A stretch of 64,000 nucleotides of DNA from Pseudomonas sp. SCB32 (lineage in GTDB: Bacteria; Pseudomonadota; Gammaproteobacteria; Pseudomonadales; Pseudomonadaceae). Where the stretch lies: contig NZ_CP045118.1 of NCBI RefSeq assembly GCF_009189165.1, positions 4,092,001-4,156,000 on the forward strand. Direction: 5' to 3'. Under the pieces are notes generated by a model, which saw only the letters and a program-made list of their open reading frames with translations, was not told where the DNA came from and searched no databases. A program made the translations under genes and the position numbers. Position 1 is the stretch's first letter; every line of letters starts with the position of its first letter. Positions 55,261 to 63,895 of this stretch are shown here, in pieces.

Positions 55261-56058
55261 ATGAACGAATTGCCGAACTGCGAAACCCTGCTGCTGGAAC
55301 GTGACGGTGGCGTGCTGCACGTCACCCTGAACCGCCCGGACAGCCGCAACGCCATGAGCCTGGCCATGGTCGGCGAACTGCGCGCGGTGCTCGCCGCCGT
55401 GCGCGACGACCGCGGCGTGCGCGCCATCGTCCTGCGCGGTGCTGGCGGGCACTTTTGCGCTGGCGGCGACATCAAGGACATGGCCGGCGCCCGCGCCGCC
55501 GGTCCCGATGCCTACGCCGCGCTGAACCGCGCCTTCGGCGGCCTGCTCGAGGAAGCCCAGGCGCAGCCGCAAGTGCTGGTCGCCGTGCTGGAAGGCGCGG
55601 TGCTCGGCGGCGGCTTCGGCCTCGCCTGCGTCTCGGACATCGCCCTGTCGGCGGTGGATGCGCAGTTCGGCCTGCCGGAAACCAGCCTAGGCATCCTGCC
55701 GGCGCAGATCGCACCCTTCGTGGTGAAGCGCATCGGCCTGACCCAGGCGCGCCGCCTGGCCCTCACCGCCGCCCGCTTCGATGGCCGCGAGGCACTGCGC
55801 CTGGGCCTGGTACATGCCTGCGCGGACAGCGCCGAGAGCCTCGGCGAGCAACTGGCCCAGAGCCTCGACCAGGTCCGCCGCTGCGCCCCCGGCGCCAACG
55901 CCGCCACCAAGGCGCTGCTGCTGGCCACCGAGACCGAGGCACTCGGCCCGCTGCTGGACGATGCCGCCCACCAGTTCGCCGCCGCGGTGACGGGAGCGGA
56001 AGGCGCCGAGGGCACCATGGCCTTCGTGCAGAAACGTAAACCGAACTGGGCGCAGTGA
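55261..56058 (+). CDS. atuE: AtuE, isohexenylglutaconyl-CoA hydratase (crotonase)
   Basis: The 265-residue crotonase hydrates isohexenylglutaconyl-CoA after the carboxylation step. Oxyanion-hole residues appear in GHFCAGGDIKDMAGARAA and GAVLGGGFGLACVSD, and the second block has FGLPETSLGILPAQ with a conserved Glu. The start at 55261 follows GACGAGGACC; the open frame upstream to 55189 runs through the repeat and is unlikely to be translated. It is homologous to methylglutaconyl-CoA hydratase LiuC, but the context is atu. Confidence 0.92.
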   Translation: MNELPNCETLLLERDGGVLHVTLNRPDSRNAMSLAMVGELRAVLAAVRDDRGVRAIVLRGAGGHFCAGGDIKDMAGARAAGPDAYAALNRAFGGLLEEAQAQPQVLVAVLEGAVLGGGFGLACVSDIALSAVDAQFGLPETSLGILPAQIAPFVVKRIGLTQARRLALTAARFDGREALRLGLVHACADSAESLGEQLAQSLDQVRRCAPGANAATKALLLATETEALGPLLDDAAHQFAAAVTGAEGAEGTMAFVQKRKPNWAQ

Positions 56059-56069
56059 GGCTGATTATT

Positions 56070-56147
56070 GGATCCCCGCGTTCGCGGGGATGACGGGGAG
56101 AAACACCGCCGCTCCCCCATACGTCATTCCCGCGAACGCGGGAACCC
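56070..56147. repeat. Intercistronic palindromic repeat, atuE-atuF
   Basis: Two facing copies: GGATCCCCGCGTTCGCGGGG (56070) and CCCGCGAACGCGGGAA (from 56129), each palindromic, bordered by ATGAC and GTCAT. This GTCATTCCCGCG-type repeat is a different family from the other atu spacers and recurs at 61467. Confidence 0.85.
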
Positions 56148-56188
56148 AGAAACACCCCAGACGCAGCCAGACAAGCAGGAGCACCCAG

Positions 56189-58177
56189 ATGCCCGCCTTC
56201 GACAAGATCCTCATCGCCAACCGTGGCGAGATCGCCTGCCGGGTGATCCGCACCGCCCACGACCTGGGCTACCGCACCGTGGCCGTGTACAGCGAGGCCG
56301 ACGCCAACGCCCGCCATGTGCAGCTGGCCGACGAAGCCGTGTGCATCGGCCCGGCACCGGTGGGCCAGTCCTACCTGAAACCGGAAGCGATACTCGATGC
56401 TGCGAAGCGCACCGGCGCCGGCGCGGTCCACCCCGGCTACGGCTTCCTCTCGGAGAACGCCGACTTCGCCCGCGCCTGCGAAGCCGTTGGCATCGTATTC
56501 ATCGGCCCCGGGGTTGAAGCCATCCACCTGATGGGCAGCAAGCGCCTGTCAAAGATCGCCATGCTCGAAGCCGGCGTGCCCTGCATCCCTGGTTACGAAG
56601 GCGCGGAGCAGGACGACGCCACGCTCACCCGCGAAGCGCAGCGCATCGGCTACCCGCTGATGATCAAGGCCAGCGCCGGCGGTGGCGGGCGCGGCATGCG
56701 CCTGGTGACCCGCAGCGAAGACCTCGCCGAGCAACTGCGCACCGCGCGCTCGGAAGCGCAGAACGCCTTCGGCAGTGGCGAGCTGATCCTGGAGAAAGCC
56801 GTGGTGCAGCCGCGTCACGTGGAAATCCAGGTGTTCGGCGACAGCCACGGCAACATCGTCTACCTCGGCGAGCGCGATTGCTCGGTGCAGCGCCGCCACC
56901 AGAAGGTCATCGAGGAAGCGCCCTGCCCGGTGCTCACCGAGGAACTGCGCGCTGCCATGGGCGCGGCCGCGGTGAAGGCCGCCGCGTCGGTGAACTACCA
57001 GGGCGCCGGCACCGTGGAGTTTCTGCTGGACGCCAGTGGCGCCTTCTACTTCCTGGAAATGAACACCCGCCTGCAGGTGGAGCACCCGGTCACCGAGCTG
57101 GTCACCGGCCAGGACCTGGTGGCCTGGCAGATCCGCGTCGCCGAAGGCCATCCGCTGCCGCTGACCCAGGAGCAGATCCAGCTCAAGGGCCACGCCATCG
57201 AAGTGCGCCTGTACGCCGAAGACGCCGGCCACGGCTTCCTCCCGCAGACCGGCCAGGTGCTGCGCTGGACACCGCCGCAGCTGGATGGCATCCGCATCGA
57301 CCATGGCCTGCGCGAAGGCCAGCCGGTGACGCCGTTCTACGACCCGATGCTGGCCAAGGTCATCGCCTACGGCGCCACCCGCGACGAGGCCCGGCGCAAG
57401 CTGGTGCGCGCGGTGGAGGACTGCGTCCTGCTGGGCGTGACCGGCAACCAGCGCTTCCTCGCCAACCTGCTCAAGCACCCGGAATTCGCCGCCGGCAAGG
57501 CCACCACCGCGCTCATCGGCGAGCAGTTCGCCGGCGACCCGAGCCTGGCCCCGCACCAGCCGCAGGCGCTGGAACTGGCCTGCGCCGCCGCCCTGCTCTA
57601 CCAGGCCTCGGCCGAGACCCGCGCGCACCAACCCGGCCTATCCGGCTGGCGCAACGCGGGCAGCGCGCCGTGGCGTTTCGCGCTCAAGCATGGCGAGGAG
57701 AAATTCGTCGTCGAACTGGAGGTCCGCGAGCACGGCACCCAGCCGACGCTGCTGGCGCGCATCGGTGAAACGGAGATGAATCTGCGTCTGCTCGGCGAGG
57801 AGAACGGCGACGCGATCCTCGAAGCCGACGGTGTGCGCCGTCGCCTGCCCTTCCACCGCGATGGCACGCGCCTGTGGCTGTACGGCGCAGACGGTAACCT
57901 GGAGCTGCTGGACGTCACCCACGAGCCGGCCGGCGCCGCCGCTGGCGCGGGCTCCGGCACGGTGAAGGCGCCGATGGATGGCGCCATCGTCGACGTACTG
58001 GTGGCCGAAGGCGCGCGGGTCAGCAAGGGCCAGCTGCTGCTGGTGCTGGAAGCGATGAAGATGGAGCACCCGCTCAAGGCCGGCGTCGACGGCGTTATCC
58101 GCCGCGTGCAGGTGATCAAGGGCGAGCAGGTGAAATCCCGGCAGTTGCTGGTGGAGGTCGCGGCCGAAGACGCCTGA
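56189..58177 (+). CDS. atuF: AtuF, geranyl-CoA carboxylase biotin-containing (alpha) subunit
   Basis: The 662-residue subunit has the biotin carboxylase N-terminal domain (KILIANRGEIACRV), an ATP-grasp domain with KASAGGGGRGMR and EMNTRLQVEHPVTE, and a linker. The C-terminal biotinyl domain has the biotin site Lys624 in LEAMKMEHP. It carboxylates its biotin with ATP and bicarbonate and hands CO2 to AtuC. The start at 56189 has AGGAG 7 bases upstream; the frame open from 56090 runs through the repeat. Confidence 0.94.
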   Translation: MPAFDKILIANRGEIACRVIRTAHDLGYRTVAVYSEADANARHVQLADEAVCIGPAPVGQSYLKPEAILDAAKRTGAGAVHPGYGFLSENADFARACEAVGIVFIGPGVEAIHLMGSKRLSKIAMLEAGVPCIPGYEGAEQDDATLTREAQRIGYPLMIKASAGGGGRGMRLVTRSEDLAEQLRTARSEAQNAFGSGELILEKAVVQPRHVEIQVFGDSHGNIVYLGERDCSVQRRHQKVIEEAPCPVLTEELRAAMGAAAVKAAASVNYQGAGTVEFLLDASGAFYFLEMNTRLQVEHPVTELVTGQDLVAWQIRVAEGHPLPLTQEQIQLKGHAIEVRLYAEDAGHGFLPQTGQVLRWTPPQLDGIRIDHGLREGQPVTPFYDPMLAKVIAYGATRDEARRKLVRAVEDCVLLGVTGNQRFLANLLKHPEFAAGKATTALIGEQFAGDPSLAPHQPQALELACAAALLYQASAETRAHQPGLSGWRNAGSAPWRFALKHGEEKFVVELEVREHGTQPTLLARIGETEMNLRLLGEENGDAILEADGVRRRLPFHRDGTRLWLYGADGNLELLDVTHEPAGAAAGAGSGTVKAPMDGAIVDVLVAEGARVSKGQLLLVLEAMKMEHPLKAGVDGVIRRVQVIKGEQVKSRQLLVEVAAEDA

Positions 58178-58184
58178 ACCGCCC

Positions 58185-58264
58185 GTAGGATGGGTAGAGC
58201 GCAGCGAAACCCATGCTGTCGGTGCGCGGAAATGATGGGTTTCGCTCTGCTCTACCCATCCTAC
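58185..58264. repeat. Intercistronic palindromic repeat, atuF-atuG
   Basis: Starts GTAGGATGGGTAGAGC and ends CTCTACCCATCCTAC, with arms of about 30 bases that are nearly perfect complements. Related to the atuG-atuH element. Confidence 0.88.
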
Positions 58265-58318
58265 CCAGCCCCAAAAAATTGCGCCCGAACAAGACAACAA
58301 GAACACGGAGCCCCAACC

Positions 58319-59155
58319 ATGTCCCTTTCCATTAACAACCTGGCCGGCAAAACCCTCTTCGTCACCGGCGCCAGCCGTGGCATCGGCCGCGAGATCGCCC
58401 TGCGCGCCGCGCGCGACGGCGCCAACATCGTCATCGCCGCCAAGAGCGCCGAGCCCCATCCGAAGCTCGAAGGCACCATCTTCAGCGTCGCCGCGGAAGT
58501 CGAGGCGGCGGGCGGCAAGGCGCTGGCCCTGCAACTGGACGTGCGCGACGAGAATGCCGTGCGCGAAGCCATGGCTCGCGCGGCCGAGCATTTCGGCGGC
58601 ATCGACGCCGTGGTGAACAATGCCGGCGCCATCAAGCTGGTCGGCGTGGAACGCCTGGAGCCCAAGCGCTTCGACCTGATGTACCAGATCAACACCCGCG
58701 CCGTGATGGTCTGCAGCCAGGCCGCGCTGCCCTACCTGAAGCAGAGCCAGGGCCACATCCTCAGCCTGTCGCCGCCGCTGAACATCGCCAACAAATGGTT
58801 CGCCCAGCACGGCCCTTACACCGTCACCAAGTACGGCATGAGCATGCTCACCCTGGGGATGCACGAGGAGTTCAAGCGCTACGGCATCAGCGTCAACTCA
58901 CTGTGGCCGCAGACCATGATCGCCACCGCCGCCATCGAGTTCGAACTGGGCAGCCGCGACGCCTTCAAGCGCGCGCGTACCCCGGCGATCATGGCCGATG
59001 CGGCCTACGCGATCCTCTCCAGCACTGGCCGCAGCATCAGCGGTCGCCTGCTGATCGACGAGGAGATCCTCCGCGAGCAGGGCCAGACCGACTTCGACCA
59101 GTACCGCTACGATCCAGCCGGCGGCAGCCTGGTGCCCGACCTGTTCCTCGACTGA
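58319..59155 (+). CDS. atuG: AtuG, short-chain dehydrogenase
   Basis: The 278-residue SDR has TGASRGIG near 17-24, NNAGA, and the catalytic block SLSPPLNI with YTVTKYGMS (Tyr-x-x-x-Lys). It resembles the HSDL2-like group of SDRs (GKTLFVTGASRGIGREIALR; PHPKLEGTIF). AtuG is assigned to alcohol or aldehyde oxidation in terpenoid use, with its precise substrate unsettled. The start at 58319 has CGGAG about 9 bases upstream. Confidence 0.9.
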   Translation: MSLSINNLAGKTLFVTGASRGIGREIALRAARDGANIVIAAKSAEPHPKLEGTIFSVAAEVEAAGGKALALQLDVRDENAVREAMARAAEHFGGIDAVVNNAGAIKLVGVERLEPKRFDLMYQINTRAVMVCSQAALPYLKQSQGHILSLSPPLNIANKWFAQHGPYTVTKYGMSMLTLGMHEEFKRYGISVNSLWPQTMIATAAIEFELGSRDAFKRARTPAIMADAAYAILSSTGRSISGRLLIDEEILREQGQTDFDQYRYDPAGGSLVPDLFLD

Positions 59156-59174
59156 ATCCATGACCTCGCACCCC

Positions 59175-59243
59175 GTAGGATGGGTGGAGCCTGCGATACC
59201 CATCGATTGCGCCATGGGTATCGTTCCGCTGCACCCATCCTAC
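59175..59243. repeat. Intercistronic palindromic repeat, atuG-atuH
   Basis: Starts GTAGGATGGGTGGAGC and ends GCACCCATCCTAC, with inner CGATACCCAT...ATGGGTATCG. The 212 bases that follow up to atuH contain no gene that I can support. Confidence 0.85.
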
Positions 59244-59455
59244 GGACGGCGCCCACTGCGTTTACCAATCGACACAATCCCTGCCTGGCCGTCCGGCCAT
59301 CCCCTCCTAGACTGCGATGATCGCCCGCCGGCGTGTTTGCCGATCTGCCCTGCGCCGCGCGCGCAAGGGCCATAGCCGGTAGCCAGGCAGCGGCCTAGAG
59401 TCGCGCAGCAACGTCTGCACGCCACGGACAACAATGACAACAAGGGCACGCGTCA

Positions 59456-61282
59456 ATGACCCACGCCGATCTGATCACCCCGACCCGCTTCCTGGCCCAC
59501 CTGCCGGCCACCCTCGGCCGCGTGCCGCGCATGCTGCGCGGGCTGTACTACACCGGCATCCGCAACCGCGAGAAGAACCTTTCGCTAGGCTGGGCGCTGG
59601 AGCGCGCAGCGCGCCTCTATCCGGACAGCCCGGCGCTGATCGACGAACGCCGGCGCCTCTCCTACGCCCTCTTCAACGGCTGGGCCAACCGCCTGGCGCG
59701 GGCCTTCCAGTCTGAGGGCGTGGGCCACGCCAGCGTGGTCGCGGTGATGCTGGAGAACCGCGCCGAGCTGATGGTGGTTCTCGCTGCGCTGGCCAAGCTC
59801 GGCGCCATCGGTGCTCTGGTCAACACGACCCAGCGCGGCCAGGTGCTCAGCCATAGCCTGAATCTGGTAAAGCCCAGCCACTTCGTGGTCGGCGAGGAGC
59901 TGCGGGAAGCGTTCGAGGATGTCCGTCCGGTGCTGGAGAACAGCGGCGGCCGCTGCTACTGGGTGGCCGATGGCGACACCCTGAGCGAGCCCAGCCAGCC
60001 CCCGGTAGGCTGGCACAACCTGATGCGCCTGGCCCAGGAGCAGAGCTCGACCAACCTAGCGGAAACCGCCCAGGTACGCCTCAAGGATGCCTGCTTCTAC
60101 ATCTACACCTCCGGCACCACCGGCCTGCCCAAGGCGTCGATCATGAGCCACGGCAAGTGGATCAAGGCCTATGGCGGTTTCGGCCATTCCGGACTTGGCC
60201 TGACCACCAGCGACGTGCTCTACCTGACCCTGCCCTGTTACCACAACAACGCCGTCACCGTGTGCTGGAGCGCGGCGCTGGCCGGCGGCGCGGCCATCGC
60301 CCTGCGCCGCCGGTTCTCCGCCAGCGCCTTCTGGAAGGACGTGAAGACTTACCAGGCAACCTGCTTCGGCTATATCGGCGAGCTTTGCCGCTACCTGCTC
60401 AACCAGCCGGAATGTGCGGAGGAACGCGGCAACAGCCTGACCTGCATGATCGGCAACGGCCTGCGTCCATCGATCTGGAACGAGTTCAAGGCGCGCTTCG
60501 GCATCGAGCGGATTACCGAGTTCTACGCCTCCAGCGAAGGCAACATCGGCTTCACCAATGTCTTCAACTTCGACAACACCGTGGGCTTCTCGCCCGCCGC
60601 CTACGCCATCGTCCGTTATGACCTGGAGAACGACCAGCCGGTGCGTGGCGCCAAGGGCTTCATGGAGAAGGTCGACAAGGGCGAGGCGGGCCTGCTGATC
60701 AGCGAGATCAGCGACAAATGGCCGTTCGACGGCTACACCGACCCGTCCAAGAGCGAGGCGGCGATCTTCCGTGACGTGTTCAAGAAGGGTGACGCCTGGT
60801 TCAACACCGGCGACCTGATGCGCGATATCGGCTTCAAGCACACCCAGTTTGTCGACCGCCTGGGCGACACCTTCCGCTGGAAGGGCGAAAACGTCTCGAC
60901 CACCGAGGTGGAAAACGCCCTGGGCGCCTTCCCGGTTGTGGAAGATGCCGTGGTTTACGGGGTGGAGATTCCCGGCACCAACGGCCGCTGCGGGATGGCC
61001 GCGCTGCGCCTGCGCGATGGCGCCAGCCTGGATGGCACGCAGTTGGCCGAACACCTGGACCGCGAACTGCCGGCCTACGCCGTTCCGCTGTTCCTGCGTC
61101 TGTTGCAGCAGGTCGAGACCACCGGGACCTTCAAGTACAAGAAGACCGACCTCAAGCGCAGCGCCTATGACCCGGAGCAGGTGAACGAAACCCTGTTCGT
61201 ACGCCTGCCCGGCGAGACGAGCTACCGGGAAATGGACGGCGGACTGTTCGAGGCGATCCGGCGCGGCGAGCACCGGTTCTGA
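59456..61282 (+). CDS. atuH: AtuH, acyl-CoA synthetase (very-long-chain / FATP type)
   Basis: The 608-residue adenylate-forming enzyme should activate citronellate or geranate to the CoA ester. Motifs are IYTSGTTGLPKASIMSH near 216-232 (AMP-binding P-loop), YASSEGNIGF, NTGDLMRDIGFKH and DRLGDTFRWKGENVSTTEVE. The last is typical of FATP/VLACS-type synthetases. The ATG at 59456 has AAGGG about 13 bases upstream, a somewhat long spacing. The 300-base gap from atuG is the largest in the cluster, so an internal promoter is possible. Confidence 0.9.
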   Translation: MTHADLITPTRFLAHLPATLGRVPRMLRGLYYTGIRNREKNLSLGWALERAARLYPDSPALIDERRRLSYALFNGWANRLARAFQSEGVGHASVVAVMLENRAELMVVLAALAKLGAIGALVNTTQRGQVLSHSLNLVKPSHFVVGEELREAFEDVRPVLENSGGRCYWVADGDTLSEPSQPPVGWHNLMRLAQEQSSTNLAETAQVRLKDACFYIYTSGTTGLPKASIMSHGKWIKAYGGFGHSGLGLTTSDVLYLTLPCYHNNAVTVCWSAALAGGAAIALRRRFSASAFWKDVKTYQATCFGYIGELCRYLLNQPECAEERGNSLTCMIGNGLRPSIWNEFKARFGIERITEFYASSEGNIGFTNVFNFDNTVGFSPAAYAIVRYDLENDQPVRGAKGFMEKVDKGEAGLLISEISDKWPFDGYTDPSKSEAAIFRDVFKKGDAWFNTGDLMRDIGFKHTQFVDRLGDTFRWKGENVSTTEVENALGAFPVVEDAVVYGVEIPGTNGRCGMAALRLRDGASLDGTQLAEHLDRELPAYAVPLFLRLLQQVETTGTFKYKKTDLKRSAYDPEQVNETLFVRLPGETSYREMDGGLFEAIRRGEHRF

Positions 61283-61296
61283 CATTCGCACCGTAG

Positions 61297-61324
61297 GGCG
61301 TACAAGCGTTCGCGGTTGTACGCC
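61297..61324. repeat. Hairpin after atuH
   Basis: GGCGTACAA (61297-61305) and TTGTACGCC (61316-61324) form a perfect 9-bp stem, starting 14 bases after the atuH stop. Without a U tract, it is more likely a repeat remnant than a classic terminator. Confidence 0.6.
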
Positions 61325-61387
61325 GATACACCGTGCTTATTGTCAGCGCCATGATCAGGCTCGGAATGCTCTGCCTCCATGGCCAAA

Positions 61388-61421
61388 TGGCGTATGGCGT
61401 ATGGCGTATGGCGTATGGCGT
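61388..61421. repeat. Heptanucleotide tandem repeat
   Basis: TGGCGTA is repeated four full times plus TGGCGT, starting at 61388. A complementary CCATACGCC follows at about 61128+300, just downstream, so the array can also fold back. Copy number could vary between strains. Confidence 0.85.
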
Positions 61422-61466
61422 CGAATGCCATACGCCCCCCACTGTAGGAGCAATTGTCTTTTGGGC

Positions 61467-61640
61467 TCCCGCGTCCGCGGGAATGACGGTGTTATGCACC
61501 ACTCTTCTCACGAGTCATCCCCGCGAACGCGGGACGCGGCTCCATCGCGAACAGCGCTTGCGCTGGCCCGAAGGGGTATCACCCAGAAACAATGCAAAAG
61601 CGGGCCATGCCCTCGAATCGCGCGCATGGCCCGCGCCTAC
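61467..61640. repeat. Cluster of palindromic repeats downstream of atuH
   Basis: 61467-61487 (CCCGCGTCCGCGGGAATGAC) and 61514-61534 (GTCATCCCCGCGAACGCGGG) form the same paired family as the atuE-atuF element. A third palindrome has arms GCGGGCCATG (61600) and CATGGCCCGC (61625). No gene is visible in 61283-61659. Confidence 0.8.
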
Positions 61641-61659
61641 AGGAGGCGCGGCATGGTGA

Positions 61660-62262
61660 TCAGTTGCGGAACTGGAACTGCAGCTCTGCGCCGCGGATAT
61701 CCGAGTGCCAGCTCTCATCGCTGGGCTCGCGCTCGTTGTGTTCGCGCTGGATCAACCGCCCCCCTACCTGGAACGGGCTCTGGCCGGACTTTTCAACGAA
61801 CATCGGCGGCAACAGCGGCTTCTCTTCCAGTTCCGGTACCGGCTTGTCCGGTTGCAACTGTTGCACCAGGTCCTTGGGTAGGCGCAGGTCCAGTTTCACG
61901 GGTGGCAGCGGCTGCTTGACGACGGGATCGAGCGCCGCCTTCTTTGCCGCCCGCGCCTTCGGCTCGGTCTTGTCCCCGTGTTCAGACTCGGATTTCGACT
62001 TGGTGGGCGCTTTCGCTTCAGGCTTGGTCGCCGCTTCCACGGCTGGCGCCTTGGCGGATGCTACCGGCTCGGCCGCAGCCGGTGCCGCTTCCGACTCGCG
62101 CGGCTGCTCAGCCGACGGCTTCGGCGCCGGCGTGGAGGCAGGCGCCGGCTCGCCTGCGGACTGCGCGGGCGACGGGCTCGGAGCCTTGTCCTTGTGCTCG
62201 TCGCCACAGGCGGCAAGCAAGAGGGTCAGGCAGGCGGCAAGAAGGATTCGGCTGGGTGTCAT
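61660..62262 (-). CDS. Pro/Ala/Lys-rich lipoprotein of unknown function
   Basis: The 200-residue protein has a lipoprotein signal with LAAC (Cys19) and a long disordered Ala/Pro/Ser/Lys/Glu-rich stretch at about 22-110. A conserved-looking C-terminal part of about 90 residues follows (VKLDLRLPKDLVQQLQPDK; FQVGGRLIQREHNE; GAELQFQFRN). The C-terminal section suggests a periplasmic anchor or adaptor. It lies downstream of sbrR on the same strand, 131 bases away. Function unknown; it may sit at the PA2894 position. Confidence 0.75.
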   Translation of the reverse strand: MTPSRILLAACLTLLLAACGDEHKDKAPSPSPAQSAGEPAPASTPAPKPSAEQPRESEAAPAAAEPVASAKAPAVEAATKPEAKAPTKSKSESEHGDKTEPKARAAKKAALDPVVKQPLPPVKLDLRLPKDLVQQLQPDKPVPELEEKPLLPPMFVEKSGQSPFQVGGRLIQREHNEREPSDESWHSDIRGAELQFQFRN

Positions 62263-62365
62263 GATCGTGCAGGCGGAAAAAAACGCGCAATGCTGGCGCG
62301 AGTCGAGCGCTATGGCAAGAGGCCAGTTACCACAAGGTTTTACCGTTACCCCAGGAGCCTGTCAG

Positions 62366-62385
62366 AGGCCGCCCTTCGGCGGCCT
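62366..62385 (-). terminator. Hairpin downstream of sbrR
   Basis: AGGCCGCC, CTTC, GGCGGCCT: perfect 8-bp stem 9 bases after the sbrR stop. It lacks a U tract, so it may only attenuate. Confidence 0.4.
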
Positions 62386-62393
62386 GTCATCAG

Positions 62394-63029
62394 TCAAGGC
62401 TTGGGTGGCAAGGCGTTCAGCGCGGCGTCGATATCCAGCTTCGGGAATTGCCGTTGCAAGGCCTGGCGCAGCTCGCGAGCGTCAGCCTCCCGCCCTTGCT
62501 GCTGTAGTGCACGCAGGCGCAGCAGACTGGCCTGGGGTTCTTCCGGGGCCAGTGCATCGGCCATCCGGGCCGCTGGCGCGGCCTCTTCCGCCAACGCGCC
62601 GGCCACCTTCGCTGCGGGTGGCGCCGCAGACGGCCGTTCGGTGACGGACTCGACCTTGCGCTTGGCCTCCGCCGGCTCGGCGGCGAGCGGCGCAGCGGGA
62701 GCCATGGCCGGTGCCGGTGCTGGCGCCGCACGCATCATCGCCGGGGCGACGGGGGCATCGAACCGCTCGGGGGCTTCATCGAAACTGCGCAGGGTCAGGC
62801 TCAAGCCGATACCCAGGGTCGCCAGACCAGCCACGGCAACGCCCCAGCGCTGGCGGCTGCCGGTGCCCAGCAGCCAGTGGCGCAAGCGTTCGCCGAAGCT
62901 GGGCTTCTGCTCCTGAACAGCGGCGCGAGCGGCGGCCAGGATGCGCGCGTCCAGCTGCGCCGACGGCTGCTCATCGCTGTGCCGGCGGTAGTGCTCGAGC
63001 AGCTGCTGCTCGTGCGGATCGCGGTTCAT
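62394..63029 (-). CDS. sbrR: SbrR, membrane anti-sigma factor
   Basis: The 211-residue protein has a cytoplasmic N-terminal part (about 1-60) that should bind the sigma factor and one transmembrane helix near 63-80 (WGVAVAGLATLGIGLSLTL). A periplasmic Ala/Pro-rich part ends with a helical region. Its ATG overlaps the stop of the sigma gene by four bases (ATGA), the standard sigma/anti-sigma coupling. In P. aeruginosa, SbrR holds SbrI and the pair affects swarming and biofilm formation. The name rests on synteny and architecture. Confidence 0.85.
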   Translation of the reverse strand: MNRDPHEQQLLEHYRRHSDEQPSAQLDARILAAARAAVQEQKPSFGERLRHWLLGTGSRQRWGVAVAGLATLGIGLSLTLRSFDEAPERFDAPVAPAMMRAAPAPAPAMAPAAPLAAEPAEAKRKVESVTERPSAAPPAAKVAGALAEEAAPAARMADALAPEEPQASLLRLRALQQQGREADARELRQALQRQFPKLDIDAALNALPPKP

Positions 63030-63616
63030 GGGCTCACCTCCTCGGTCGCCGCCGGGTCGGACAGCAACCGGCGCAATTTCTGCAACGCGTAGCGCAGCCG
63101 GCTCTTCACCGTTTCGGCCGGGGTACGCGTCAGCTCGGCAATCTCGTTGAGTTCCAGGTCGCCGTGGGCGCGTAGCAGGAACACCTCGCGCTGCTCCTCC
63201 GGCAGCGCCTCCAGTGCGCCCTGCAGGCGCTGCTGGTCGCGGCTGAGGAACAGTTCGCGCTCAGGGTCTTCGCCCTCGCCGGGCAGCGCGTCGCCGTGCA
63301 GCTGTTCCTCGAAGCTCTCCTGGCGCCCCTGGTGCCGGCCCAGCTTGCGCCAGTGGTCGATCAGCCGGTTGCGGCCAATCTGGTACAGCCAGGTCTTGAA
63401 GCTGGCCGCGCCCGGCTGGCTGTCACTGCGGACCAGGCTCAGCCAGGTTTCCTGGAACACCTCTTCGGCCAGGCCGTGGTCGCCGCACAGACCGCAGAGG
63501 AAACGGAACAGGCCGAGGCGATGGCGAGCATAGAGCTCGGCAAAGGCCTCGGCGTCGCCTTGTCGGTAACGCCGCAGCAGCGCGGCGTCGTTTTCATCCT
63601 TGAGGGATATCTTCAA
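63026..63616 (-). CDS. sbrI: SbrI, ECF sigma factor
   Basis: The protein has sigma region 2 (AFAELYARHRLGLFRFLCGL, then EEVFQETWLSLVRS) and region 4 (ALPEEQREVFLLRAHGDLEL, then EIAELTRTPAETVKSRLRYA), with a total of about 196 residues. It has no ATG in a sensible place. The frame opens at a GTG (63742), but conserved sequence begins at LKISLKDENDAALLRRYRQG, where a TTG at 63616 is the best start. GAGAG lies close before it. It probably drives its own promoter and a small regulon when SbrR is released. Confidence 0.85.
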   Translation of the reverse strand: MKISLKDENDAALLRRYRQGDAEAFAELYARHRLGLFRFLCGLCGDHGLAEEVFQETWLSLVRSDSQPGAASFKTWLYQIGRNRLIDHWRKLGRHQGRQESFEEQLHGDALPGEGEDPERELFLSRDQQRLQGALEALPEEQREVFLLRAHGDLELNEIAELTRTPAETVKSRLRYALQKLRRLLSDPAATEEVSP

Positions 63617-63821
63617 CTCTCTCGATCCGTAGCGGTGCGGGTGTCGGCTGGCGCTGCGCCAGCGACCGAGTATCGCCGATGCTGCCGGCGCCGGTGTAGC
63701 GCCGTGGCTGGCGGGCACGAGTTCGGGCGTGGCGAGTGGCACGGCGGCGGCCTCGTCGAGGGATCAGTACCCTTGGACGAGACGACACAGGTAAACGGGT
63801 TAACCGTCGATAAGCATTGAT

Positions 63822-63892
63822 GTAGGAGCGGACTCCGTCCGCGATAGGTCCGCATCGCGCCGGATACCATCGCGGACAAAGTCCGCTCCTAC
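63822..63892. repeat. Palindromic repeat (GTAGGAGCGGACTCCGTCCG type)
   Basis: Left arm 63822-63845 and right arm 63869-63892 match over 24 bases with a small central difference (GACTCC against AAAGTC). Same family as 48498-48561. It separates sbrI from the regulator gene that ends at 63896. Confidence 0.88.
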
Positions 63893-63895
63893 GAA

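Noticed and set aside
61388..61534. Possible CRISPR-like array
   Set aside because: Units are 7 bp or are facing palindromes without regular spacers, and no cas genes are present.
63780..63804. ECF-type promoter for sbrI (minus strand TAACC and CGTCT)
   Set aside because: The spacing of 13 bases is shorter than the usual ECF spacing, so the match is too weak to list.
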